NCBI RefSeq assembly: GCF_937958655.1
Contig: NZ_CALGNH010000025.1
Location: 114,739 to 178,738, forward strand
DNA: 64,000 nt
DNA from: an uncultured Winogradskyella sp.
GTDB lineage: Bacteria; Bacteroidota; Bacteroidia; Flavobacteriales; Flavobacteriaceae
Direction: 5' to 3'
Position numbers and translations under genes: made by a program. Each line of letters opens with the position of its first letter. The stretch's first letter is position 1. The notes under the pieces are model-generated. The model saw nothing but the letters and a program-made list of their open reading frames with translations. It did not search any database and was not told the origin of the DNA. Of the stretch, positions 54,238 through 63,243 are shown piece by piece.

Positions 54238-55395
54238 CTATAAGGTGCCTCGTTTTGCTTGCTCGCGTTCAATACTTTCAAACAAAGCCTTAAAATTACC
54301 AGCTCCAAAACCACGGGCTCCCATACGCTGAATAATCTCAAAAAATAAGGTTGGTCTATCTTCTACGGGCTTGGTGAAAATCTGTAATAAATAACCTTCC
54401 TCATCAGCATCAATCATTATACCTAAACGTTTTAGTGTTTCGATATCCTCTATTAGCTCGTGGCTAAATTCTTCTAATCGTCCTGGTACAGCTCTGTAAT
54501 ATTCTTCTGGTGGTGTAGATAAGAATTCTACACCATTTTTACGCAATTGTGATACTGTTTTTATTATATCATCAGTTGCTACGGCAATATGTTGCACACC
54601 AGCACCTTCATAAAAGTCTAGATATTCTTCTATTTGAGACCGTTTTTTTCCTTCTGCAGGTTCGTTTATAGGAAATTTAATTCTACCATTACCATTAGAC
54701 ATTACTTTACTCATTAATGCAGAATATTCTGTATGAATCTGTTTGTCATCAAAAGATAAAAAGTTCTCAAAACCCATAACATCTTCGTACCATTTTACCC
54801 AAGTGTTCATTTGATTCCAACCTACATTACCAACCATGTGGTCAATATACTTTAATCCTGCTGCTGGCGGATTGTAATCGGATTCCCATTTTACAAACCC
54901 TGGTAAAAATGCTCCATTATAGTTTTTACGTTCTACAAATAAATGTACTGTTTCTCCGTAAGTGTAGATGCCAGAGCGTACCACTTCCCCAAACTCGTCT
55001 GTTTCTACTTTTGGTTCCATATAAGATTTTGCACCACGAGAGGTTGTTTCTTTATAAGCCTGTTTAGCATCATCTACCCACAACGCCACTATTTTTACAC
55101 CATCTCCATGCTTTACGATATGATCGTTTATTGGTGATTTACTGTTTAATGGTGTTGTAAGCATCAACTTAATTTTATCTTGCGTTAAGACGTAACTCAC
55201 AGAATCCGTAGACCCAGTTTCTAATCCACGATACGCATGCGATTGAAAACCAAATGCGGTTTTGTAAAAGTGCGCTGCTTGTTTGGCATTGCCTACATAA
55301 AATTCTACATAATCTGTTCCTAGAAGTGGCAAAAAGTCTTGCGCTCCTTCAAATATTTTTTCTAGTCCGTAATTTACTGATTCTATCTTGCTCAT
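54238..55395 (-). CDS. hppD: 4-hydroxyphenylpyruvate dioxygenase
   Basis: The 385-aa Fe(II) enzyme converts 4-hydroxyphenylpyruvate to homogentisate in tyrosine catabolism. Two VOC halves are visible. Iron ligands are His in YIDHMVGNV (about 184), His in VQHIAVATDDI (about 271) and Glu in [12 protein letters not shown] (about 354), all present. The [19 protein letters not shown]-terminal helix that closes the active site is intact. It lies directly downstream of hmgA. The 3' end of the gene is duplicated at 50122-50352. Confidence 0.96.
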   Translation of the reverse strand: MSKIESVNYGLEKIFEGAQDFLPLLGTDYVEFYVGNAKQAAHFYKTAFGFQSHAYRGLETGSTDSVSYVLTQDKIKLMLTTPLNSKSPINDHIVKHGDGVKIVALWVDDAKQAYKETTSRGAKSYMEPKVETDEFGEVVRSGIYTYGETVHLFVERKNYNGAFLPGFVKWESDYNPPAAGLKYIDHMVGNVGWNQMNTWVKWYEDVMGFENFLSFDDKQIHTEYSALMSKVMSNGNGRIKFPINEPAEGKKRSQIEEYLDFYEGAGVQHIAVATDDIIKTVSQLRKNGVEFLSTPPEEYYRAVPGRLEEFSHELIEDIETLKRLGIMIDADEEGYLLQIFTKPVEDRPTLFFEIIQRMGARGFGAGNFKALFESIEREQAKRGTL

Positions 55396-55496
55396 AATTA
55401 AAAGAAGTCCCTTCTAACTTCCCCTAAGAAGAAGAACTCTTAGTATTAGGCTAAAAGAGTTTGTTTTATAATTAATTCATTTTTTTACCCTCATTT

Positions 55497-55527
55497 GTTC
55501 CTTCCCTCTGGGAAGATTAGGATGGGC
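55497..55527 (-). repeat. Dispersed palindromic repeat supplying the hmgA stop codon
   Basis: On the minus strand it reads GCCCATCCTAATCTTCCCAG then AGGGAAGGAAC, the same family as the copies at 924-957 and 1035-1070. The hmgA C-terminal codons (C-P-S) and TAA lie inside it. Confidence 0.75.
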
Positions 55528-56677
55528 ACCACGACCTGTAATAATCTTCATCTGCAATTTTCATTGCTTCTTCCGTAACTTTTAAGGGCTTAAAAGTATC
55601 TACCATTACGGCTAGTTCGTCGGTTTTTACTTTACCAATACTGCGCTCCATGGCGCCAGGATGTGGTCCATGTGGAATACCTGCTGGATGCAAAGAAATG
55701 TGACCTGCTTCAATGTCATTTCTGCTCATAAAGTCACCATCTACATAATACAACACCTCATCGCTATCTATGTTACTATGATTGTAAGGTGCTGGTACTG
55801 CTAATGGATGGTAATCGTACAAACGTGGCACAAAACTACACACCACAAAGGCATCAGTCTCAAAGGTTTGGTGTACTGGTGGTGGCTGGTGCACACGACC
55901 TGTAATAGGTTCAAAATCATGGATTGAAAACGCATACGGATAATTATAGCCATCATACCCAACGACGTCAAAAGGATGCGACGCATAGACCATATCAAAA
56001 ATTTCGTCCTGCTTCTTTATTTTAATTAAAAAATCTCCTGACTCGTTATAAGTTTCTAACTCTTGTGGCTGCCTTAAATCACGCTCACAAAACGGTGAAT
56101 GCTCTAACAACTGCCCAAACCAATTCCTGTAACGTTTTGGTGTATAGATTGGTCTGTAGGATTCTACAATAAACAATCTATTGTCTTCTGTGTCAAAATC
56201 TAGTTTATAGATGATACCTCTTGGGACTAATAAATAGTCACCATACTTAAAATCTAAATTTCCTAGATGCGTTCTTAATTTACCAGTACCCTTATGAATA
56301 AAAATTAGCTCGTCCGCATCCGTATTTTTATAAAAATAATCTTCCGTTGATAATTGCGGTGCAGCAAGAATAATATTACAGTCGCTATTTGTTAATACTA
56401 TTTTTCGGCTCTTTAAATAATCGTTTTCAGATTTTACTTTAAAACCATGCAAACGATAGGATTGCATGTTATTAGCTTTTGCAACCCTTGGCGAAACACT
56501 GTATTGTCTTTTTATTTCTTTCACCTGAGTCGGTCGTTGTTCGTGGTAACTATTTGTTGACATGCCGTCAAAACCAATAGTACCAAACAATTGCTCGTAA
56601 TAAAAGTTACCATCAGGTTTTTTAAATTGCGTGTGGCGCTTTGGTGGTATATTTCCAAGTTTATGATAAAATGGCAT
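55517..56677 (-). CDS. hmgA: Homogentisate 1,2-dioxygenase
   Basis: The 386-aa cupin-fold iron enzyme opens the homogentisate ring to maleylacetoacetate. Seen: FYYEQLFGTIGFDGMSTNSYH, DELIFIHKGTGKLRTHLGNLDFKYGDYLLVPRGI (cupin), DVVGYDGYNYPYAFSIHDFEPITGRVHQPPPVHQTF and ISLHPAGIPHGPHPG with the metal-binding His/Glu set. It directly follows HPPD in the pathway and precedes hppD on the same strand (121 bp gap). The C-terminal SWCPS ends inside a dispersed repeat. Confidence 0.95.
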   Translation of the reverse strand: MPFYHKLGNIPPKRHTQFKKPDGNFYYEQLFGTIGFDGMSTNSYHEQRPTQVKEIKRQYSVSPRVAKANNMQSYRLHGFKVKSENDYLKSRKIVLTNSDCNIILAAPQLSTEDYFYKNTDADELIFIHKGTGKLRTHLGNLDFKYGDYLLVPRGIIYKLDFDTEDNRLFIVESYRPIYTPKRYRNWFGQLLEHSPFCERDLRQPQELETYNESGDFLIKIKKQDEIFDMVYASHPFDVVGYDGYNYPYAFSIHDFEPITGRVHQPPPVHQTFETDAFVVCSFVPRLYDYHPLAVPAPYNHSNIDSDEVLYYVDGDFMSRNDIEAGHISLHPAGIPHGPHPGAMERSIGKVKTDELAVMVDTFKPLKVTEEAMKIADEDYYRSWCPS

Positions 56678-57326
56678 TTTTAGTTTGTTTAATTTTTGAA
56701 TGATATAATCGTTTATTTTGTATAAATCGAATACCGCTTAAAGTTACAAAAAATGATAGTTAATGATGAAAAAGATCATGAAACAAGTTCAGGATGATAG
56801 ATATCACTCTGGTTCCTTTTTATAAGGAAATGTAGATGAAGTTTTATGTTTTGCCAAAATGGTTTCATAGTGTAAATATAGGTTTTTTGTTGAAAATCAA
56901 ATACTGCTTGTAAAATAGCTCTATAAGTGTTAAAAATTATATGAACAGAAGTGCTAATTACGGTTTTTCCACAGTTAACAGATATTTAACAGGCTTGGTG
57001 CCAAAAGACTTTGCTGATTTCGCTTTTTTTTTTAGTAATTTTATATTGTTCTTTACAATATGATCAAGATGTATGGAAGCTACTTGTGATATTGTAATTA
57101 ACAAAATGTTTAAACATGCAGCTTGCGCAAGCTTTTTATTTTTTAATCCCTTAAGAATAATAGCGCACAAACAGCTTCCAAGATTAGTTTCCGTTTCTTT
57201 TTCCCTTACATAAAATACATAAATAGCTTCTATTAAACAGTTTCCTTTTTGAAAGTCTTGGTTAGCACTAAGACAATTATTAATCTACCTATCTGAAAAA
57301 TATAGATAGTTTTAAACTTTAAAATT
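56678..57326. other. 649-bp intergenic region with no supported gene
   Basis: AT-rich region between divergent hmgA and the first of three small secreted-protein genes. A 70-codon minus-strand frame (56958-57170) lacks signal, motif or clear coding character. A palindromic stretch ATCATGAA/TTCAGGAT (56775-56795) resembles a dispersed repeat. No terminator or tRNA recognised. Confidence 0.55.
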
Positions 57327-57875
57327 ATGAAGAAATTATTGGGAATATTTATTATTGTATTTGCTTTGTCTTCTTGTTCACAAGAAGAAAAGGACTTTAA
57401 TACGATAGAAGAAGAATCATCAAATGAGATAATACAAGCAAAAGACTTTTTCTGCGGGCCTGGTTATCATTTGGAATGGGCATTAACAGATACTCCTATA
57501 AGGTTATTTAAAAAGCCTAAACCATTTTGTAATAAAGGTTTTGGTTTCTGTTTTGGCCTTGATGCGGTATTTACTTTTGATTGTGTAAGAAACACTATTA
57601 ATAATACACCTGACTCTAATGCTATAAAATTTAACTCTGACGGAAATGAAATTGACGTAGTTGCAGTTGAAAATTTAAAAGACAAAAAAATAACTTTCTA
57701 TTTTAGTAGTGATGTTATTAATTCGTCAGATAATATACCTTCTGATTTTGACATTTTTGTTGTAGAAGATGGTGTTTACATAAGTAACAATTATAAACTA
57801 ACTGGTGGTTCATATCCAAAGATTGTTGATGGCGCCTATTTTAAGTATGATGTACCGTATATTTATGAGAATTAA
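57327..57875 (+). CDS. Lipoprotein of unknown function (first of three secreted proteins)
   Basis: The 182-aa protein has a lipobox (VFALSSC, Cys17). A short Glu-rich linker is followed by FFCGPGYHLEW, then a Cys/Phe/Gly-rich patch (KPFCNKGFGFCFGLDAVFTFDC) and beta-like sequence. Five Cys after the lipid Cys could form disulfides. I recognise no family. It overlaps the next gene by 11 bp, so the two are coupled. Confidence 0.72.
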   Translation: MKKLLGIFIIVFALSSCSQEEKDFNTIEEESSNEIIQAKDFFCGPGYHLEWALTDTPIRLFKKPKPFCNKGFGFCFGLDAVFTFDCVRNTINNTPDSNAIKFNSDGNEIDVVAVENLKDKKITFYFSSDVINSSDNIPSDFDIFVVEDGVYISNNYKLTGGSYPKIVDGAYFKYDVPYIYEN

Positions 57876-58440
57876 ATTTATATTCACTTTACTGCTTTGT
57901 CTTTCTTTTATGATAAATTTTTATGGACAAAGCAGTATTGAATTTTCAGACAAAGAGGAATATCTTGAATATTCAAATAAAAAGTATTCTATAAACGAAT
58001 CCAATATTTATTATATTTCTGATTTGACCAAAGAAGCTGTTATTTTATACCCTTCTTTTATCTTTTTTATTAAAAAAAATAGAATCATAACAGTCGAAGA
58101 AATATCATATAAGCTAAGTGCGCAATGTCCACCTAATAAATTATTGAAAAAACTGTCAATTAAAACAATCGATAGTTTATTATTTGATAATAATAGAAGC
58201 TTTAAGAATTTGGTTTTTAAAAACCTTAGTTCTAATGAATTCTTTGATTCAAAAAATGACCTTACAGCAGTATTTTTATTCTCAATTCACCTAAAAAAAC
58301 GTGGTACTCTCTACATAAGGCAGAAAAAGAAAATAGAAAAATTAGGAATCAAAACTATTATTTTATCTATGGATATGCCGTCAATCAAAAATATTAATGA
58401 TTATTCAAAAAAAAATCAAATACGGTTTAAAAAGAGCTAA
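57865..58440 (+). CDS. Secreted protein of unknown function (second of three)
   Basis: From the ATG at 57865 the product is 191 aa, with a signal peptide (1-20, ending FYGQSS). An earlier in-frame ATG (57805) would place 20 extra residues before the signal and is unlikely. The mature part is Lys/Ser/Ile/Asn-rich with an interior CPPNKLLKKLSIKTID segment and a basic C-terminus (KKNQIRFKKS). No known fold recognised. It overlaps the preceding lipoprotein gene by 11 bp. Confidence 0.7.
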   Translation: MRIKFIFTLLLCLSFMINFYGQSSIEFSDKEEYLEYSNKKYSINESNIYYISDLTKEAVILYPSFIFFIKKNRIITVEEISYKLSAQCPPNKLLKKLSIKTIDSLLFDNNRSFKNLVFKNLSSNEFFDSKNDLTAVFLFSIHLKKRGTLYIRQKKKIEKLGIKTIILSMDMPSIKNINDYSKKNQIRFKKS

Positions 58441-58549
58441 TAATTATGATACAATTCTTTCAATATTTTTTAACAATTATTTTATTATTATTTTTGAAAA
58501 ATCAAGTATCTTCAATTAGTCTAAATCATGTGAATTAAAAACTTTAATA

Positions 58550-58978
58550 ATGAATAAAATTTATTTAATATTTTTTATTTTATCAATAAACTTTAACTAT
58601 TCCCAAAAGATAGAAAACAGTGATACTAATTTCCTTAATATATCTCTGGAATCCAAAACAGTATTTAAAATTGACCAAGATTTAACGCTCAAAAACAACT
58701 ATTTTGATCATTTTTTACTAACAAGTAATCCACTTAGTGATTATAATTTTAATACCAAAAAACTGAACAAACAACTGTTTTCAAACTATAGATTTATTGA
58801 ACATAATTACACCAGTTACGAAAGCTATCTCAGAGGTTGCGGCCCATTATTAAATGGTATTACAGTTCCTGTTGATAGTGACGATTTAATGTTATCTATG
58901 ACTATTGATAATTTTATAAATAACATTCTTTTTGATGGAAGAGGTCCTTTGGTTAGATTATTTTCTTCCAAAGATTGA
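58550..58978 (+). CDS. Secreted protein of unknown function (third of three)
   Basis: The 142-aa protein has a signal peptide (1-18, ending NYSQK). It ends with RGCGPLLNGITVPVDSDDLMLSMTIDNFINNILFDGRGPLVRLF, which has two RGxGPL-type turns. It is 109 bp after the previous gene. No family recognised. Confidence 0.68.
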   Translation: MNKIYLIFFILSINFNYSQKIENSDTNFLNISLESKTVFKIDQDLTLKNNYFDHFLLTSNPLSDYNFNTKKLNKQLFSNYRFIEHNYTSYESYLRGCGPLLNGITVPVDSDDLMLSMTIDNFINNILFDGRGPLVRLFSSKD

Positions 58979-59010
58979 ATTCTCAAATTACTTTTATTCT
59001 TAATGTAAAG

Positions 59011-59060
59011 AGATGCTGAAACTACACTTCGACAAGCTCAGTATGACAGTTCAGCATGAC
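59011..59060. repeat. Dispersed intergenic palindrome
   Basis: ATGCTGAA (59013-59020) and TTCAGCAT (59050-59057) bracket a CACTTCGACAAGCTCAGTAT core. It lies between convergent genes and resembles short repeats I know from other Bacteroidota genomes. It may also act as a weak terminator. Confidence 0.5.
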
Positions 59061-59079
59061 ATAAAACGAAAGTCTTATG

Positions 59080-61317
59080 TCAAAACCAAAAGCCAAGATT
59101 AAAAAACCAATAGTCTTCTCCTGTTTCTGGTGAGTACGTGTATTTGGCTTCTATTGGACCTAAAAAAGTTTCTAAAGAATAGCCTAAGGCATAGCCTGTA
59201 AAATCTGGTGTTGAAATAAAGTTACCTGTTTCAAATAATCTATTTTCTACATTGGCGTAATTGGTCGCAAATAGAATATGATGCTTTTTAAAAATTTCAT
59301 AATCGAGCGTAAATGCTGCTTTTATAAAACTATCTCCAGTAATTGACAAATAATCATACCCATAAAACGATTGAAAATTATTTATAAAATTGCTCGCATA
59401 ACCTCCTAACCCAAAATCTAGAGAATTGGTGGATTGTCCCCCAATTTTAAACCCACTAGTTGCCTCTGTTTTTAAAGCAATTTTATCTGTAAAGCTAAAG
59501 GCGTAGCCAAAATCGGCTTTAGCAATAGAGAATTGCTCAAAAGCTTTATTTAATCCTGAGGCATTAAAATAGAGATGGAAATCACCATTAAAATAAAGTC
59601 CTTTTTTTGGGAAATATTTATTATCATAATCATCAAAAACCAGGTTACCAAATAGGCTAAAGTAATCTGTGTTTTCAAAGGTAAATTCATCATCTTGGTT
59701 TGAGTTAATTAAGGTTTCTGAAGTAATCTTAAGTCGTTTATGCTCTAAACCTGCTCGTAACGCAAAATCTTTTCTAAAGATGGTTTGTAAATACAACTGA
59801 TTGGTTAAGTCTGTAAGTTCTGCATCAATTTTGTTTAAACCCACAAGCAGCGGTGATGCTTCGTCTAATACCAAGCGTGGATTTACGTTTTTATTAAACT
59901 GATTGAATCTCGATTTTAAACCGATGCTTAAATAAAACCCTTTATCAATAAAGTAATCAAAGTTGTATCTAGAATTATCACCCAAGATAACATCGAGTGA
60001 AGCTATATCATTATTAAACAACAGCTTTTTCTTTGTAAGGTTAGCTAATATTGCACTTTTATACAAACCATCATAATGAATACCAAGTCTTAAAAACGTA
60101 GAGATTTCGGACTGGTTTATTTCTCCTTTTAAATTATAACTATCGTTTTCATTTGGCTCTAAATAATATCTAAAAGTTTCAAAATTATTAGTAGCAATGA
60201 GATTGTTAATCCCTTGCTTAAATTCATTATAACTAATATTGGCATCGTTTTTAAATTTTAGCTTCCCTAAAAGATAAGATCGTGTATACTTATTTTTACC
60301 TCCAATATTTATGGATTTAATGCTTAAACTGTCTATTATTTTTATATCTGGTTTTAAGTCGTTTTTTTGTTGCAGAGAACTTACTGCCATGAGTTGCTCC
60401 ATATTTGCTCTTGCCACTGCTTCACCATTATCAATAATAGCTTTGCCATCATTAAAAGATATCACCGAAAAATTAGTGATGTCTGGTTTAATATAAATAT
60501 CGGTTAATGGCGCCTTACTTTTCATGGCGTTTATAGTTCTAAAATTATTTAACTGAAGTAAAATATCTGGTGCAGATTTTAAAGATTTTCTATCCTTAAG
60601 GGCATCTTGCACATCAACACCTATAATTATATCCATACCCTTGGCACGTAATTCTTCTACAGGGAAATTATTGGTTATACCACCATCTAAATAGATCGTA
60701 TCACCTATAGATACTGGCTGAAATAAAGAAGGCAGGGCTGCACTCGCTGTAACGGCTTCTGCAAGACGCCCTTTATCCATAACTACAGAGGCACCTGTTT
60801 CTATATTGGTTGCCATACAAAAAAACGGAATGGGTAGGTCTTTAAAATCTTGTATATCATTAACTGGTAACATTAATTGATACAGTAAATTATATACGTT
60901 TTGACCACGAGACAAACCTGACGGAAAGCTTATCTTAAAATTATCGAAAGGGAGGCTAATGGCATACTTTTCAGAATTTTCGCGCTCGTAAAATGGTTTT
61001 GAAGATCTTGGAAATTTATCATTAATTAATTCATCAAAATTTGTAGCATTAAATAAGCGTTCTAGTTGCTTGCCAGAATAACCTGTAGCATACAACGACC
61101 CAATAATGGCTCCCATACTTGTACCTGCTACATAATCTATTTTTATACCAAGGCTATCAATAACTTTTAATACTCCAATATGCGCAAAACCTTTAGCACC
61201 ACCTCCACTGAGTACCAAGCCTACTTTTGGCACTGTGTTTTTAGTTGTGTTTTCTTGCGCCTTTAACGATAAAAGCAGCAGTAAAAATAGAATACTTAAA
61301 AGGGTTTTTAACTTCAC
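59080..61317 (-). CDS. Patatin-like phospholipase with C-terminal outer-membrane barrel (GTG start)
   Basis: From the GTG at 61317 the protein is 745 aa. The longer frame from 61365 lies inside uvrC and has no proper signal. The signal peptide is KLKTLLSILFLLLLLSLKAQ. The patatin domain (about 35-240) has the oxyanion GLVLSGGGAKG, nucleophile elbow GTSMG and catalytic Asp in DGGITNNFP. A POTRA-like segment follows (about 330-400: SIKSINIGGKNKYTRSYLLGKL), then a BamA/Omp85-like barrel ending FFNLGFWF. This matches PlpD-type (type Vd) secreted phospholipases. One base separates it from uvrC, so it is cotranscribed. Confidence 0.9.
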   Translation of the reverse strand: MKLKTLLSILFLLLLLSLKAQENTTKNTVPKVGLVLSGGGAKGFAHIGVLKVIDSLGIKIDYVAGTSMGAIIGSLYATGYSGKQLERLFNATNFDELINDKFPRSSKPFYERENSEKYAISLPFDNFKISFPSGLSRGQNVYNLLYQLMLPVNDIQDFKDLPIPFFCMATNIETGASVVMDKGRLAEAVTASAALPSLFQPVSIGDTIYLDGGITNNFPVEELRAKGMDIIIGVDVQDALKDRKSLKSAPDILLQLNNFRTINAMKSKAPLTDIYIKPDITNFSVISFNDGKAIIDNGEAVARANMEQLMAVSSLQQKNDLKPDIKIIDSLSIKSINIGGKNKYTRSYLLGKLKFKNDANISYNEFKQGINNLIATNNFETFRYYLEPNENDSYNLKGEINQSEISTFLRLGIHYDGLYKSAILANLTKKKLLFNNDIASLDVILGDNSRYNFDYFIDKGFYLSIGLKSRFNQFNKNVNPRLVLDEASPLLVGLNKIDAELTDLTNQLYLQTIFRKDFALRAGLEHKRLKITSETLINSNQDDEFTFENTDYFSLFGNLVFDDYDNKYFPKKGLYFNGDFHLYFNASGLNKAFEQFSIAKADFGYAFSFTDKIALKTEATSGFKIGGQSTNSLDFGLGGYASNFINNFQSFYGYDYLSITGDSFIKAAFTLDYEIFKKHHILFATNYANVENRLFETGNFISTPDFTGYALGYSLETFLGPIEAKYTYSPETGEDYWFFNLGFWF

Positions 61318-61318
61318 T

Positions 61319-63112
61319 TTACGCTTTGTTATAATAATTATAAACTTTATTTGCTCGCGATACACCGACTACGCCCTCTAACTCATCTAGCTTAGCATTT
61401 GCAATACGTTTTACTGTTTTAAATTGCTTCATTAAATCAATTATAGTTTGCTCACCTACTCCTGGTATATTTTCTAATTCTGTGGTTAGTGCACTTTTGC
61501 TGCGTCGGTTACGATGATGTTCTATACCAAAGCGATGTGCTTCATTTCGTAATTGCTGAATAATCTTTAGCGTTTCACTTTTCTTATCTAAATATAACGG
61601 AATTGGATCCTCTGGATAGAATAACTCTTCTAAGCGTTTAGCAATTCCTATTATAGCAATCTTACCACGTAAACCTAATACATCTAGGCTTTTTAAAGCT
61701 GAGGATAATTGACCTTTACCACCATCTATTATAATTAGTTGAGGCAGCGGCTGATCTTCTTCTAACAAACGTTTGTATCTTCTATGCACCACCTCTTCCA
61801 TGGACGCAAAATCATCTGGACCTTCAACCGTTTTTATATTAAAATGACGATAATCTTTTTTACTGGGCTTTCCGTTTTTAAAAACCACACAGGCTGCAAC
61901 AGGATTTGTTCCTTGAATGTTAGAATTATCAAAACACTCAATATGTCTTGGTTCTTCAGACAGGCGTAAATCAGCTTTCATCTGTGCCATTACACGATTG
62001 GCATGCCGATCTGGGTCTACAATTTTTATTTGCTTTAATTTATCCAAACGATAATACTTGGCATTACGCTTAGATAAATCCACAATATTCTTTTTATCTC
62101 CTAATTTAGGTATGGTTACCTTAACTTCTTCGCCTAAATCCACCTTAAAAGGCACATATATTTCTTTAGAATTTGAATTAAATCGCTGACGTATTTCGGT
62201 AATTGCTATCTCTAGTAAATTTTTATCAGTTTCTTGTAATTTCTTTTTGATCTCAAGCGTATGCGAACGGATAATAGACCCATAGCTTAACTGTAAAAAG
62301 TTTATATAAGCATACGTCTCATCGCTTACTATTGAAAACACATCAACGTTGCTTATTTTTGGATTTACTACCGTAGATTTAGACTGGTAATTTTCTAAAA
62401 CTGTTAGTTTTTCTTTAATTTTCTGAGCATCTTCAAATTCCATAGCTTCTGCATGCTGCTTCATCTGAATTCTAAATTGTTGCAATGAATCTTTAAAGTT
62501 TCCTTTAAGAATCTCGCGTATAGCCTTAATATTAGCATGATACGACGCTTCCGTCTCTTTACCTTCGCATGCGCCTTTACAATTTCCTAAATGATATTCT
62601 AAACAAACCTTGTATTTACCTGCTTCTATTTTAGCTTCGGATAAATCATAATTACAGGTACGCAATTGATACAGCCCTTTAATTAAACCTAGAAGAGTTT
62701 TAACGGTTTTCATACTGGTGTAGGGTCCAAAATACTCTGAACCATCCTTTATAACTCTACGTGTAGGAAAGATACGCGGAAAACGTTCATTTTTAACACA
62801 TATCCAAGGGTAAGATTTATCATCCTTAAGCATAACGTTATACTTAGGTTGATATTTCTTTATGAGGTTATTTTCTAACAGTAAGGCATCATTTTCGGTT
62901 TCAACCACAATGTGTTTAATCGACGTAATGTTCTTAACCAATACTCGGGTTTTACCATAGTCGTGATTTTTTGTAAAATAACTACTCACACGCTTCTTTA
63001 TATTCTTGGCTTTACCAACATAAATTAACCGCTCATTGGCATCAAAATATTGATATACACCTGGTTGTTGAGGAAGGGTTTTTATTTGTATTTCTAAAGA
63101 CGTTGCTGCCAT
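61319..63112 (-). CDS. uvrC: Excinuclease ABC subunit C
   Basis: The 597-aa protein makes both incisions in nucleotide excision repair. Seen: N-terminal GIY-YIG nuclease (GVYQYFDANERLIYVGKAKNIKKRVSSYF, about 18-46), a Cys cluster (CNYDLS...CLEYHLGNCKGACEG, about 155-185), a UVR motif (about 210-240), the RNase H-like C-terminal nuclease (ECFDNSNIQGTNPVAACVVF with Asp, DGGKGQLSSAL) and a tandem HhH tail (ENIPGVGEQTIIDLMKQFKTVKRI). Full length. It overlaps nothing upstream and is joined to the phospholipase gene. Confidence 0.96.
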   Translation of the reverse strand: MAATSLEIQIKTLPQQPGVYQYFDANERLIYVGKAKNIKKRVSSYFTKNHDYGKTRVLVKNITSIKHIVVETENDALLLENNLIKKYQPKYNVMLKDDKSYPWICVKNERFPRIFPTRRVIKDGSEYFGPYTSMKTVKTLLGLIKGLYQLRTCNYDLSEAKIEAGKYKVCLEYHLGNCKGACEGKETEASYHANIKAIREILKGNFKDSLQQFRIQMKQHAEAMEFEDAQKIKEKLTVLENYQSKSTVVNPKISNVDVFSIVSDETYAYINFLQLSYGSIIRSHTLEIKKKLQETDKNLLEIAITEIRQRFNSNSKEIYVPFKVDLGEEVKVTIPKLGDKKNIVDLSKRNAKYYRLDKLKQIKIVDPDRHANRVMAQMKADLRLSEEPRHIECFDNSNIQGTNPVAACVVFKNGKPSKKDYRHFNIKTVEGPDDFASMEEVVHRRYKRLLEEDQPLPQLIIIDGGKGQLSSALKSLDVLGLRGKIAIIGIAKRLEELFYPEDPIPLYLDKKSETLKIIQQLRNEAHRFGIEHHRNRRSKSALTTELENIPGVGEQTIIDLMKQFKTVKRIANAKLDELEGVVGVSRANKVYNYYNKA

Positions 63113-63243
63113 TAAATCAAAGGTAGATAAAAGTTTTCAGTCTAAGTATTCAGTTTTTAACCGTTTTAAATATTTTGTTTCTCTTTTAATTTCATCTTTA
63201 AATTGGCAAATACTTATTAACTTTATACGCTATAAGCGCTACT

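Noticed and set aside
56958..57170. Minus-strand frame of 70 codons in the hmgA upstream gap
   Set aside because: Lys-rich low-complexity translation, no signal or motif, no coupled neighbour; not better than chance.
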